DNA from: Treponema sp.
Lineage (GTDB): Bacteria; Spirochaetota; Spirochaetia; Treponematales; Treponemataceae
Direction of reading: 5' to 3'
Length of the DNA stretch: 34,948 nt
Assembly: GCA_024402615.1 (NCBI GenBank)
Contig: JAKSTK010000008.1
Span: 1 to 34,948 of the forward strand
Shown: piece after piece, positions 22,224 through 29,976 of the stretch
How positions within the stretch are numbered: the stretch's first letter is position 1
Layout of the letters: the number at the start of each line of letters is the position of its first letter
Position numbers and translations under genes: made by a program
Notes under the pieces: model-generated
The model's input: the letters and a program-made list of their open reading frames with translations, nothing else
Told to the model about the DNA's origin: nothing
The model's database searches: none

Positions 22224-23468
22224 ATGCCAAAAGCAATGCAATATTCCAAAGGGTCTGTCATTTATTTTGAAGGTGACAAAGATGACCGCATTTTTATTAT
22301 GCAAAGTGGTGCTGTAGTTCTGGAAAGCACAGATATTGAATCTGGAATGCCAACAGAAGATCAGGTAAAAAGCGGTGAATTTTTTGGTGTAAAATCTGCA
22401 TTTGGACATTTTGGAAGAGAAGAGACTGCAAAAGCATTAGTTCCTTCAGTTGTTGTAGCACTCTCAGTACAAGAATTCGAACTCCTTTTCCAGAATAACA
22501 AAGCCCTGATTATGAAGATGCTCCGTGTATTCTCAAATCAGCTTCGTCAGATTCACAAAAAGACAGAATCAATCTTAAATAAAATTACAGAAGACCAGCA
22601 GTCAGGTATGCTTGCTGTTGCAAAAAGCTTTATAGATGATGAACAGTATCGTTCAGCTTGTGATGTTTACATCAAATTTCTTACTCGTTATCCAAACACT
22701 CCAAGAAAAGAAGAAGTAGCAAAACTTTACTCAGATGCAAAAATGAGAGCTGAACGACAGGCCGCACAGCACAGAATCCGTGATGTAGCACCTGCCGCAG
22801 AAGAAGAATCTGGTTCACTCAAATTGTTCTCTTTACCAGCATTTGAACGCTTTGCAAAAGAATATGAACCTGGACAGGTAATTATTTCTGAATATGAACC
22901 TGGCGACAGCTTCTATCTTATTCAGAGCGGAAAAGTTCAACTTGTAAAATGTGTAAATGGAACTTCTAAAAACCTTGATATCTTAAAACCAGGCGAATTC
23001 TTTGGTGAAATGGCTATCCTCGATAACTCACCTCGTTCTGCTACCTGTATGGCCAGCGGTCATGTAAAATGTCTGGAATTCAATAAAGAAAACTTTGAGC
23101 TTTTAATTACAGGAAATCCTCAAATTGCACTTGTTCTTCTTAAGCTCTTCTGTAAACGTATTTATGATCAGAAACGCCGTTTTAGAATTCTCTGTATTAA
23201 AGATTTACAGGCTCGTCTTGCAGATGTATTCCTTATGCTTGATGAAATGAATCCTGTTTCTAATCCAACAGAAAAACAGCGCCGTTTCAATGTAAATATG
23301 TCTGACATTGCTCACTGGGCAGGTCTCTCAAATGAAGTTACAAGAGATGAATTAAATAAGCTTGTAGAAAAACGTAAACTTGAAATCTACGATTCTTACA
23401 TGATTGTTAATAACATTGCAGAAATTCGTCGTATGTACGACACTCGTGTTGGAAGTATTGAAAGATAA
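22224..23468 (+). CDS. Regulator with two cyclic-nucleotide-binding domains and a Crp-type HTH
   Basis: A 414-residue protein with an unusual duplicated layout. A first cNMP-type beta-roll lies at about 8-95 (KGSVIYFEGDKDDRIFIMQSG, GEFFGVKSAFG). A helical and TPR-like linker follows at about 105-175 (RSACDVYIKFLTRYPNTPRKEEVAKLY). A second cNMP domain is at about 205-310 (GEFFGEMAILDNSPRSATCMA, the phosphate-binding cassette with PRSAT). A Crp-like winged helix (VNMSDIAHWAGLSNEVTRDELNKL) completes it at about 345-405. The first domain lacks the PRSAT cassette, so only the second is a likely nucleotide binder. An AGGAG site and TACAAT (22176-22181) precede it, and a strong terminator follows. 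The target genes are unknown. Confidence 0.85.
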   Translation: MPKAMQYSKGSVIYFEGDKDDRIFIMQSGAVVLESTDIESGMPTEDQVKSGEFFGVKSAFGHFGREETAKALVPSVVVALSVQEFELLFQNNKALIMKMLRVFSNQLRQIHKKTESILNKITEDQQSGMLAVAKSFIDDEQYRSACDVYIKFLTRYPNTPRKEEVAKLYSDAKMRAERQAAQHRIRDVAPAAEEESGSLKLFSLPAFERFAKEYEPGQVIISEYEPGDSFYLIQSGKVQLVKCVNGTSKNLDILKPGEFFGEMAILDNSPRSATCMASGHVKCLEFNKENFELLITGNPQIALVLLKLFCKRIYDQKRRFRILCIKDLQARLADVFLMLDEMNPVSNPTEKQRRFNVNMSDIAHWAGLSNEVTRDELNKLVEKRKLEIYDSYMIVNNIAEIRRMYDTRVGSIER

Positions 23469-23491
23469 TTTCAAATAAAAGCACATAAAAC

Positions 23492-23526
23492 AAAAAGCGT
23501 TTCCAGAAAGGAAACGCTTTTTTTAT
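23492..23526 (+). terminator. Terminator after the cNMP regulator
   Basis: The 13-bp stem AAAAAGCGTTTCC/GGAAACGCTTTTT with loop AGAAA, followed by more T residues. Confidence 0.9.
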
Positions 23527-23654
23527 TAAAACTTATATTGTAATCCCCTTACATCAAAAAAAATATTATTTAGACAATTCCGTAATGTTTTTATGCAAAA
23601 AATAATCGTTTCTTTTATAATATCTGTTATTCAATATATTCTGCGGAGTTACCT

Positions 23655-24806
23655 ATGCTTAAAAAACGACTTGGAAAAACTAACTTAATGGTAAGCGAAA
23701 TCGGTTTTGGAGGAGAATGGCTGGAACGTCATCCTGAAGAAGAATCAATTGAACTGATGAAATATGCTGCTTCCAAAGGAATTAATATTATTGACTGCTG
23801 GATGCCTGATCCTAAATCCAGAGATATTATAGGAAAGGCCATGAAAGGCAACCGCGAAGACTGGTATGTTCAGGGCCATCTTGGTTCTACCTGGCAGAAT
23901 AATCAGTATGTTCGTTCCCGGGATATCAAATTTGTAAAACCAGCTTTTGAAGATTTACTCACCCGCCTTCAAACAGATTATATTGATTTAGGCATGATTC
24001 ATTATATTGATACTGTTGAAGACTGGAATGCTATTCAGAATTCGGAATATATGGATTATGTTATGGAACTTAAAAACAAAGGAATTATCCGCCATATAGG
24101 TATGAGTTCTCATGATCCTAAAGTTGCAGCAATGGCAGTAAAATCAGGGCTTATAGAAATGCTTCTGTTTAGCGTTAATCCAGCCTTTGATATGCTGCCT
24201 TCCGGTGAAGATTTAGGCGCTTTACTTACAGAAGGCTACAAATACGACCAGAACCTTAACGGAATAAATAAAGAACGAGCAGACTTATACAAACTTTGCG
24301 AAGAATATGATGTTGGTATTACCGTTATGAAAGGTTTTGCAGGAGGAAGACTTTTTGATCCAAAACGTTCTCCATTTGGAGTTGCACTTACACCTTTGCA
24401 GTGCATTCATTATTCTCTGACTCGTCCTGCTGTAAGTTCAATTCTCTGTGGTTTTGATACAAAAGAACAGGTTGATGAAGCTGTATCTTACGAAACTGCA
24501 AGTGCTGCAGAAAAAGATTATGGAGCAGTTCTTGCAAACGCACCGCTACATTCTTATACCGGGCAGTGTACTTACTGCGGACACTGTCGTCCCTGCGTTT
24601 CAAATATTGATATTGCTATGGTAAATAAATTCTATGATCTGGCTACCATGCAGGAAGAAATTCCAGAATCGGTAAAAGAACATTATAAATTGCTGGAACA
24701 TAAGGCATCAGAATGTATTGGCTGTAAAGCCTGTGAAAGCCGATGTCCTTTTGGCGTAAAAATTGCAGACAGAATGATACAGGCCGCAAAAGTTTTTGGA
24801 ATTTAA
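23655..24806 (+). CDS. Aldo/keto reductase with two 4Fe-4S motifs
   Basis: A 383-residue protein: an aldo/keto reductase barrel (about 1-290) fused to a ferredoxin-like C-terminus. The first Cys set is Cys305, 308, 311, 314 (CTYCGHCRPC) and the second is Cys354, 357, 360, 364 (CIGCKACESRC), enough for two 4Fe-4S clusters. In the barrel the catalytic Asp is in NIIDCWMPD, but the Tyr that normally follows within the DTAxxYG motif is absent, and the Lys in the next strand reads WYVQGHLG. The His (LGMIHYID) is kept. Redox chemistry other than normal carbonyl reduction is possible. The ribosome-binding site GGAG and a -10 TATAAT (23616-23621) precede it. Confidence 0.82.
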   Translation: MLKKRLGKTNLMVSEIGFGGEWLERHPEEESIELMKYAASKGINIIDCWMPDPKSRDIIGKAMKGNREDWYVQGHLGSTWQNNQYVRSRDIKFVKPAFEDLLTRLQTDYIDLGMIHYIDTVEDWNAIQNSEYMDYVMELKNKGIIRHIGMSSHDPKVAAMAVKSGLIEMLLFSVNPAFDMLPSGEDLGALLTEGYKYDQNLNGINKERADLYKLCEEYDVGITVMKGFAGGRLFDPKRSPFGVALTPLQCIHYSLTRPAVSSILCGFDTKEQVDEAVSYETASAAEKDYGAVLANAPLHSYTGQCTYCGHCRPCVSNIDIAMVNKFYDLATMQEEIPESVKEHYKLLEHKASECIGCKACESRCPFGVKIADRMIQAAKVFGI

Positions 24807-24809
24807 TAA

Positions 24810-25314
24810 ATGAAAGAAAATCTGGAAAAAGTAAAAAAAGCATACGATATTACAGGAGAAGATTTCTATCTCACTGCGGCAGAAAAAAATGCTGAATTAT
24901 CTTATGACAAAAGCACCCCGCACAGAAAATGGAACATTATGTCATAATGAAATCAGTTTTCATGAAGGCTTTTCTCCAGATCAGATTTGGGCAGATTCAA
25001 TTTATATGGCTCCCCCTTTTTTAGCAGAAATGGGAAAAGTTGAAGAAGCCTATAAGCAGATAAAAGGAATGTATAATTATCTGCTGGATGAAAAAACTGG
25101 AGTTCTCAAACATATTTATGATGCAGGAACAAATCGGTTTGTAAGGGATAAACTGTGGGCTACAGGAAACGGCTGGGCCTTAATGGGAATGGTTGCCGTT
25201 ACAGATATTGCTGCAGAAAAAGGTTTTGCACAAATTGCAGATGAACTTATTTGCCTTTCAAAAAACCTTCTTGATAAACTTCTGCTTAGCAGGGGGTATT
25301 GGGGACGGCACTGA
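24810..25314 (+). pseudogene. Broken GH88/GH105-type unsaturated glycuronyl hydrolase
   Basis: The remnant starts MKENLEKVKKAYDITGED, 4 nt after the aldo/keto reductase, and continues in a second frame from about 24889. The second frame has family features: NYLMTKAPRTENG, QIWADSIYMAPPFLAEMG, and RDKLWATGNGWALMGM. Removing one A from the A7 run at about 24881-24887 joins the two frames (TAAEKMLNYLMTKAPR). The C-terminal part, including the rest of the alpha/alpha barrel, is missing: the frame ends GYWGRH inside an inverted repeat. The N-terminus is also shorter than in the family. Such enzymes cleave unsaturated uronic acids from pectin or other glycans. The frameshift could be real, a slippage site or a sequencing error, but the truncation cannot be. 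Confidence 0.75.
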
Positions 25315-25323
25315 GTCCCCAAT
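25298..25323. repeat. REP-like inverted repeat at the pseudogene end
   Basis: The 9-bp arms ATTGGGGAC (25298-25306) and GTCCCCAAT (25315-25323) flank GGCACTGA. The GGGGACGGCAC type of sequence resembles palindromes moved by REP-associated tyrosine transposases. It marks exactly where the hydrolase similarity stops. Confidence 0.5.
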
Positions 25324-25385
25324 CGCAATATAGAAGATTCGTCCGAATATGTACCCAGTTCTATCTGAAATATTTCTGTTATATA

Positions 25386-25458
25386 AGCCGATTGTCGGAC
25401 TCGAACCAACTACCTGCACGTTACGAGGGTGCTGCTCTACCTGGTGAGCTAAATCGGC
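25386..25458 (-). tRNA. tRNA-Thr(CGU)
   Basis: A 73-nt cloverleaf on the minus strand. The acceptor stem GCCGATT/AATCGGC is perfect, the D arm is GCTC/GAGC, the anticodon loop is CTCGTAA with anticodon CGT, the T loop is TTCGAGT. The anticodon stem GCACC/CGTGC has one C-C mismatch at the pair next to the loop. It stands alone between the hydrolase remnant and the methyltransferase gene. Confidence 0.88.
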
Positions 25459-25545
25459 AAGAAAATATGGGGAAATTTTAGCACTTAACGGGATGGGTGA
25501 CAATGAGATTAAGAAATTTTCTGGAGCGGATTTGTATATGGTTCT

Positions 25546-25573
25546 TTAACAATTGTCCGTATTCTTCTATAAT
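25546..25573 (+). promoter_or_regulatory. Methyltransferase promoter next to the start codon
   Basis: TTAACA (25546-25551), 16-nt spacer and TATAAT (25568-25573), ending exactly 6 nt before the ATG at 25580. No Shine-Dalgarno site is present. Confidence 0.65.
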
Positions 25574-25579
25574 TAACCT

Positions 25580-26758
25580 ATGAGTTTTTCTATTCAATGG
25601 ACAGATTTTCCGGAAGTTTATGACATAAAAGGCGAAATGTCAAAAATCACCTTAGTACCTGAGCTTTCCCAAATTTCAGATTCAAATCTGTTTATTGAAG
25701 GAGATAATTATCCTGTATTAAAACTGCTGAATCCTCTGTATAAAAATAAAATCAACTTCATTTATATTGATCCACCATATAACACAGGCAACACTTTTAC
25801 CTACAAAGATAATTTCCATAACTCCGACGATTCCCATTCCCAGTGGCTTAGTTTTATGCAGCGTCGTTTGCTTCAGGCAAAAGAGTTACTTTCAGAAAAC
25901 GGCTGTATTTTTATTGCTATCGACCAGGCAGAGCTTTATCACCTGAAGTTATTATGCGATCAGATTTTTGGTGAAGAAAACTTTGTAAACGATTTTATGT
26001 GGCTTCACGGAAAAGGAAAAAAAGACCGCTGGTCCAGAACACTTCAGCAGCACACCCTCTGTTATGCAAAAAATAAAAATCAGTTAAAACCCTTTGAAGA
26101 AATTGAATACACCGACTGGGCCCAGACAAATGCAGACAACGACCCTCGGGGCAACTGGTTTTCGGGCAGTATTTCTTTTACAGAAAATCGAAGTAATCCA
26201 AATCACAAAAATTATTTTACAATCACCTCCCCTTCCGGCAAAAAATGGACCCGCCAGTGGCAGTGCAGTAAAGAAGAAATGGATAAATTACTTTCCGAAA
26301 ATAAAATCTGGTTTGGAAATGCACCAGCTTATGACAAAGTGCCCCGCAAAAAGATTTTTAATAACGAACCAGAAAAAATCATTCCAAAAAATATTATAGA
26401 TTTTGTTGATTCAACCCGTCATGCTCAGGCTCATCTGGATGAAATCCTTGGAGAAAAAACTGCCTTTGATAATCCAAAACCGGTAGAATTAATCAGTCAT
26501 CTAATCAAAATCACACAATTACCAGAAGACGCACTTATAATGGATTTTTTTGCGGGAAGTGGAACCACCTTTGAAGCAGTTTGTAAATTAAATGCAGAAG
26601 ATAAAGGAAATCGCCGTTGCATTCTTGTTCAAAAACCGGAAGTGCCACAAAAGGCTTCAGGCAGCTTTGAAACAATTTCGGACCTTTGCTGGAAACGCCT
26701 GCAGAAAAATGCAGAAACCTATGGAGAAAAAATCCTCCGATACAAAATCAAAGAATAA
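25580..26758 (+). CDS. Site-specific DNA methyltransferase (beta class, Mod-like)
   Basis: An S-adenosylmethionine-dependent amino-methyltransferase, probably making N6-methyladenine. The catalytic motif IV DPPYNTG is at residues 64-70. The cofactor motif I MDFFAGSGTT is at about 321-330. The order IV before I defines the beta class, as in type III Mod subunits. An upstream FIEGDNYPVLKLL segment (about 38-50) is typical of Mod-like enzymes. At 392 residues it is shorter than usual type III Mod, with a reduced target-recognition region. No restriction subunit or other partner gene is adjacent, so it looks like an orphan enzyme. The mRNA is probably leaderless. Confidence 0.88.
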   Translation: MSFSIQWTDFPEVYDIKGEMSKITLVPELSQISDSNLFIEGDNYPVLKLLNPLYKNKINFIYIDPPYNTGNTFTYKDNFHNSDDSHSQWLSFMQRRLLQAKELLSENGCIFIAIDQAELYHLKLLCDQIFGEENFVNDFMWLHGKGKKDRWSRTLQQHTLCYAKNKNQLKPFEEIEYTDWAQTNADNDPRGNWFSGSISFTENRSNPNHKNYFTITSPSGKKWTRQWQCSKEEMDKLLSENKIWFGNAPAYDKVPRKKIFNNEPEKIIPKNIIDFVDSTRHAQAHLDEILGEKTAFDNPKPVELISHLIKITQLPEDALIMDFFAGSGTTFEAVCKLNAEDKGNRRCILVQKPEVPQKASGSFETISDLCWKRLQKNAETYGEKILRYKIKE

Positions 26759-26765
26759 AAGTAAA

Positions 26766-26802
26766 AAGGCTGTCAGTTCAAAAACCGGCAGCCTTCTTTT
26801 TA
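26766..26802. terminator. Terminator between the methyltransferase and xylanase genes
   Basis: The stem AAGGCTG/CAGCCTT (26766-26772 with 26789-26795) is followed by CTTTTT. It lies between convergent genes and can serve both. Confidence 0.75.
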
Positions 26803-26831
26803 GAGATTTGAGAGTTTTTATTTATTAAAGA

Positions 26832-27533
26832 TTACCATACAGTAAGGTTTGCATAACCTGAACTCTGATATCCTTCTACTTCCATAATCTGATAATCCCA
26901 CTGGTTACCAAGATACATTCCGCAATTCTGCCATGCACTGAAGTGATTAGCAGTTGTAATTGTATTGTTTCTTCCCTGTGGACGTTTGTTACGTCTTACG
27001 CTCCAGTACTGATCAAAAGTTCTGTTTCCAAGAATTGATGGCTGATTGTAACGAGTAGTTTTATAAATATCATACCAGTCACCATCTGACCAAACCTGAC
27101 CCATGTACTGACCTGTTGGTCTGTAAGTTCCCCATGAATCTACAATGTAGTATTCAACAAGTTTACTTCCCTTTGTCCATCCATAAGCAGCAATATAACC
27201 ATTTCCAGAAGGATTCCATGCACCGGCATTGTAATTGATATTACGCCAGGTTCCCTGATTCCAACCCTTACCTGCAGTAAAGTTACCACAGTTCTGCCAC
27301 CATACAGAATAGTTACCGCCATCACCAAGAGTCATCTGTACATTTCCACCGCCATCAGTCCAGAATGAATAATACATTCCACCGTTCCAGCCAGTGTTGT
27401 TGTAAGAAAGTGTTACAGCTCGAGAAGAATCTGTAGCTTCATCATTAACAGCCTGCAAGTTCTGATTACAGCTTGCAAGACATAAGAAACCTGCTACTGC
27501 AGCAACAGCAGCAAAAATATGAATTTTTTTCAT
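26832..27533 (-). CDS. GH11 endo-1,4-beta-xylanase, lipoprotein
   Basis: It cleaves internal beta-1,4 bonds of xylan. The 233-residue protein has a lipoprotein signal with lipobox LASC (Cys22), so it is anchored to a membrane facing outward. The rest is a single GH11 jelly-roll: [20 protein letters not shown] at about 75-94, [20 protein letters not shown] (catalytic nucleophile Glu in VEYY), the thumb region with [27 protein letters not shown], and the acid/base Glu in EVEGYQSSG near the end. All catalytic residues are present. No carbohydrate-binding module is attached. It is divergent from the GH31 gene, forming a xylan-use pair. Confidence 0.93.
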   Translation of the reverse strand: MKKIHIFAAVAAVAGFLCLASCNQNLQAVNDEATDSSRAVTLSYNNTGWNGGMYYSFWTDGGGNVQMTLGDGGNYSVWWQNCGNFTAGKGWNQGTWRNINYNAGAWNPSGNGYIAAYGWTKGSKLVEYYIVDSWGTYRPTGQYMGQVWSDGDWYDIYKTTRYNQPSILGNRTFDQYWSVRRNKRPQGRNNTITTANHFSAWQNCGMYLGNQWDYQIMEVEGYQSSGYANLTVW

Positions 27534-27647
27534 AGTAGTTTTTTTTACTCCATACTTTTTTTGTGAGAATAAAATAATGTTTCTGCAGATTCGTTTTCTT
27601 ATCCTGACTTTAATTCTAAAACGGTTTTTAAATTACGAAATAGAGAA

Positions 27648-27663
27648 CTATTCTTAAGAATAG
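27648..27663. promoter_or_regulatory. Palindrome between the xylanase and GH31 genes (candidate operator)
   Basis: A perfect 16-bp palindrome CTATTCTTAAGAATAG, about 115 bp before the xylanase start and about 104 bp before the GH31 start. A regulator bound here could control both divergent genes. Confidence 0.45.
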
Positions 27664-27732
27664 ATACCTAAAAAATAATTTAAAATTATCCGTAATAAAA
27701 AAAAATTATTTTGTAAGGTAAATACTTTATGT

Positions 27733-27760
27733 TTGTAAAAAAAATAAATCCCGTTACAAT
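27733..27760 (+). promoter_or_regulatory. GH31 promoter next to the start codon
   Basis: TTGTAA (27733-27738), 16-nt spacer and TACAAT (27755-27760), ending exactly 6 nt before the ATG at 27767, with no Shine-Dalgarno site. Confidence 0.55.
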
Positions 27761-27766
27761 AAAATT

Positions 27767-29893
27767 ATGCTGTTAAAAGAAAATAATCGTTTGGTAATTA
27801 AAGATGGATTTGGAACAGTCTGGATTGAAGGCTGGGGAAAAGATTCTGTACGCGTTCGTATAACAAAAGACCGTCAGATGGATAAAAATGACTGGGCATT
27901 AGATAATTCGGAATGTGGAATTAAGAATTCGGAATATGTAGCAATTGAAATAAAAGAAGTTGATACAACTTTTCCGTGGGCAGAACATTTTGCCGAAGAA
28001 ATGAAAGCCGGAACAGTTCAACTGGAAAAAACTACCGGTCAGGTGGCAACTCTCCGCAACGGAAAGATGCTGGTAAAGGTAAATCATGAAAACTGGATCA
28101 GCTTCTGGCAGATTGAAGAAGATAATTCCGAAACTTTACTTCTGGAGGAACAGTGGCGAAATCGTCAAAGAATCGACCGTTTCTGTGTTCCAACAAATAC
28201 TGCCGGCCGCGAATTAAAGCAGAACTACAACACTTTTAACAATAAAGCTACAGTTCGTTTTGAAGCTTATGATGATGAAAAACTTTTTGGTATGGGCCAG
28301 TATCAGGATTCACATCTCGATAAAAAAGGCGGAATCTGGGAGCTTTCACAAAAGAACTCACAGGCTTCCGTTCCATTTGTTATTTCCAGCAGAGGTTACG
28401 GCTTTTTATGGAATAATCCTGCAATTGGAACTGCCAGCTTTGGAACAAACGGAACAATCTGGACAGCAGAACAGACAAAAAAAATTGACTATTGGGTAAC
28501 CTGTGGAACTCCTGCAGAATGTGAAGAAAATTACACAGCAGTTACAGGCCGTACACCAATGATGCCAGATTTTGCCATGGGTTTCTGGCAGTGTAAATTA
28601 CGCTACAGAAATCAGGCAGAAGTAATTGCCGTAGCAAAAGAATACCGCCGCCGTGGACTTCCACTGGATGTAATTGTAATCGACTTTTTCCACTGGTCGT
28701 GCCAGGGAGACTTTAAGTTTGATGAAGAAGACTGGCCGGATCCAGAAGCAATGGTAAAAGAGCTTTCAGAAATGAATGTAAAGCTTATGGTCAGTGTATG
28801 GCCAACCATTGATGAACGTTCAGAAAATTTTGATTACATGGCACAGAACGGTTTCTTAATCAGTTTTGATAAAAAAGATGGCTTTAACATGGACTGGATG
28901 GGAAACACAGTTTTCTTTGATACAACAAATCCAGAATGTCGCAAATATCTTTGGGAAAAATGTAAAGAAAATTACTTCAAAAAGGGAATCCAGCTTTTCT
29001 GGCTTGATGAAGCAGAACCAGAATACGGGCTCTACGAATTTGAACATTACAATTATCATATTGGACCTGCAATGGAATGTTCCAATATCTATCCTTACTT
29101 CTATGCAAAAGCATGGTATGACGGACTTAAATCGGAAGGAGTTGAACTTCCACTTAGTCTTGTGCGCTGTGCCTGGGCAGGAAGTCAGAAGTTTGGTGCA
29201 GTTGTGTGGTCAGGAGATGTACATTCAGATTTCCGCTCCTTCAGAAATCAGGTACAGGCTGGACTCAGTATGGCAATTGCTGGAATTCCATGGTGGACAA
29301 CAGATATCGGTGGTTTCTTAGGCGGCGATATTCGGGATCCAAAATTCAAGGAATTACTTATCCGCTGGTTTGAATGGGGATGTTTCTGTCCGGTTATGCG
29401 TTTACACGGTGAACGCCCACCTTTCCATGTACCAGAAAAACCATATCACGAAGTTCGGGGCCATCAGATTAAACAGATGGAAAGCGGACAGGATAACGAA
29501 GTCTGGTCTTTTGGAGAAGAAACTTATGATATTCTTTCAAAGCTTTTAAAATTAAGAGCCGCGCTTAAACCATACATCAAAGAACAGATGCAGGCCGCCC
29601 ACGAAAAAGGTACTCCAGTTATGCGCCCACTTATGTACGACTTCAATAACGATGCAGTTGCATGGGAAGTTGAAGATCAGTATATGTTTGGTTCACAGCT
29701 GATGGTTTGTCCAGTAATGGAAGCAGGAGCAGCTTCGAGAGTTGTATATCTGCCAGTTACAGACAACGGCGAAAAATGGATTGATTCTGCTACAGGTAAA
29801 GAATATGACGGGGGACAGACCCTTACAGTAGAAGCACCACTAGAAAGAATTCCTGTTTTCACAAAAGGAAAATTCAACCTTAAATTGTGGTAA
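27767..29893 (+). CDS. GH31 family glycosidase, probable alpha-xylosidase
   Basis: A 708-residue cytoplasmic enzyme (no signal peptide) of family GH31, which retains configuration. The catalytic nucleophile is Asp414 in FWLDEAEPE and the acid/base is Asp484 in WSGDVHS. Other GH31 features are FGMGQYQD near residue 173, LPLDVIVIDFFHW, and AGIPWWTTDIGGF. The WxDEAEPE context favours alpha-xylosidases that remove xylose from xyloglucan or xylo-oligosaccharides over alpha-glucosidases, but substrate cannot be fixed from sequence. With the divergent GH11 xylanase it suggests that outside cleavage of xylan-type polymers is followed by intracellular oligomer breakdown. Confidence 0.88.
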   Translation: MLLKENNRLVIKDGFGTVWIEGWGKDSVRVRITKDRQMDKNDWALDNSECGIKNSEYVAIEIKEVDTTFPWAEHFAEEMKAGTVQLEKTTGQVATLRNGKMLVKVNHENWISFWQIEEDNSETLLLEEQWRNRQRIDRFCVPTNTAGRELKQNYNTFNNKATVRFEAYDDEKLFGMGQYQDSHLDKKGGIWELSQKNSQASVPFVISSRGYGFLWNNPAIGTASFGTNGTIWTAEQTKKIDYWVTCGTPAECEENYTAVTGRTPMMPDFAMGFWQCKLRYRNQAEVIAVAKEYRRRGLPLDVIVIDFFHWSCQGDFKFDEEDWPDPEAMVKELSEMNVKLMVSVWPTIDERSENFDYMAQNGFLISFDKKDGFNMDWMGNTVFFDTTNPECRKYLWEKCKENYFKKGIQLFWLDEAEPEYGLYEFEHYNYHIGPAMECSNIYPYFYAKAWYDGLKSEGVELPLSLVRCAWAGSQKFGAVVWSGDVHSDFRSFRNQVQAGLSMAIAGIPWWTTDIGGFLGGDIRDPKFKELLIRWFEWGCFCPVMRLHGERPPFHVPEKPYHEVRGHQIKQMESGQDNEVWSFGEETYDILSKLLKLRAALKPYIKEQMQAAHEKGTPVMRPLMYDFNNDAVAWEVEDQYMFGSQLMVCPVMEAGAASRVVYLPVTDNGEKWIDSATGKEYDGGQTLTVEAPLERIPVFTKGKFNLKLW

Positions 29894-29976
29894 AAAATCA
29901 CCGCAAACAGGAAAAAACAGTCACATTTTATTATTTCTCACCGATTAAATAAGTATATTCAGGAGTAGACTTACAT

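Noticed and set aside
22143-22409. N-terminal extension of the PHP gene frame up to 22409.
   Set aside because: The added residues are not PHP-like and run over the start of the divergent cNMP regulator. ATG 22142 directly precedes the metal-binding motif.
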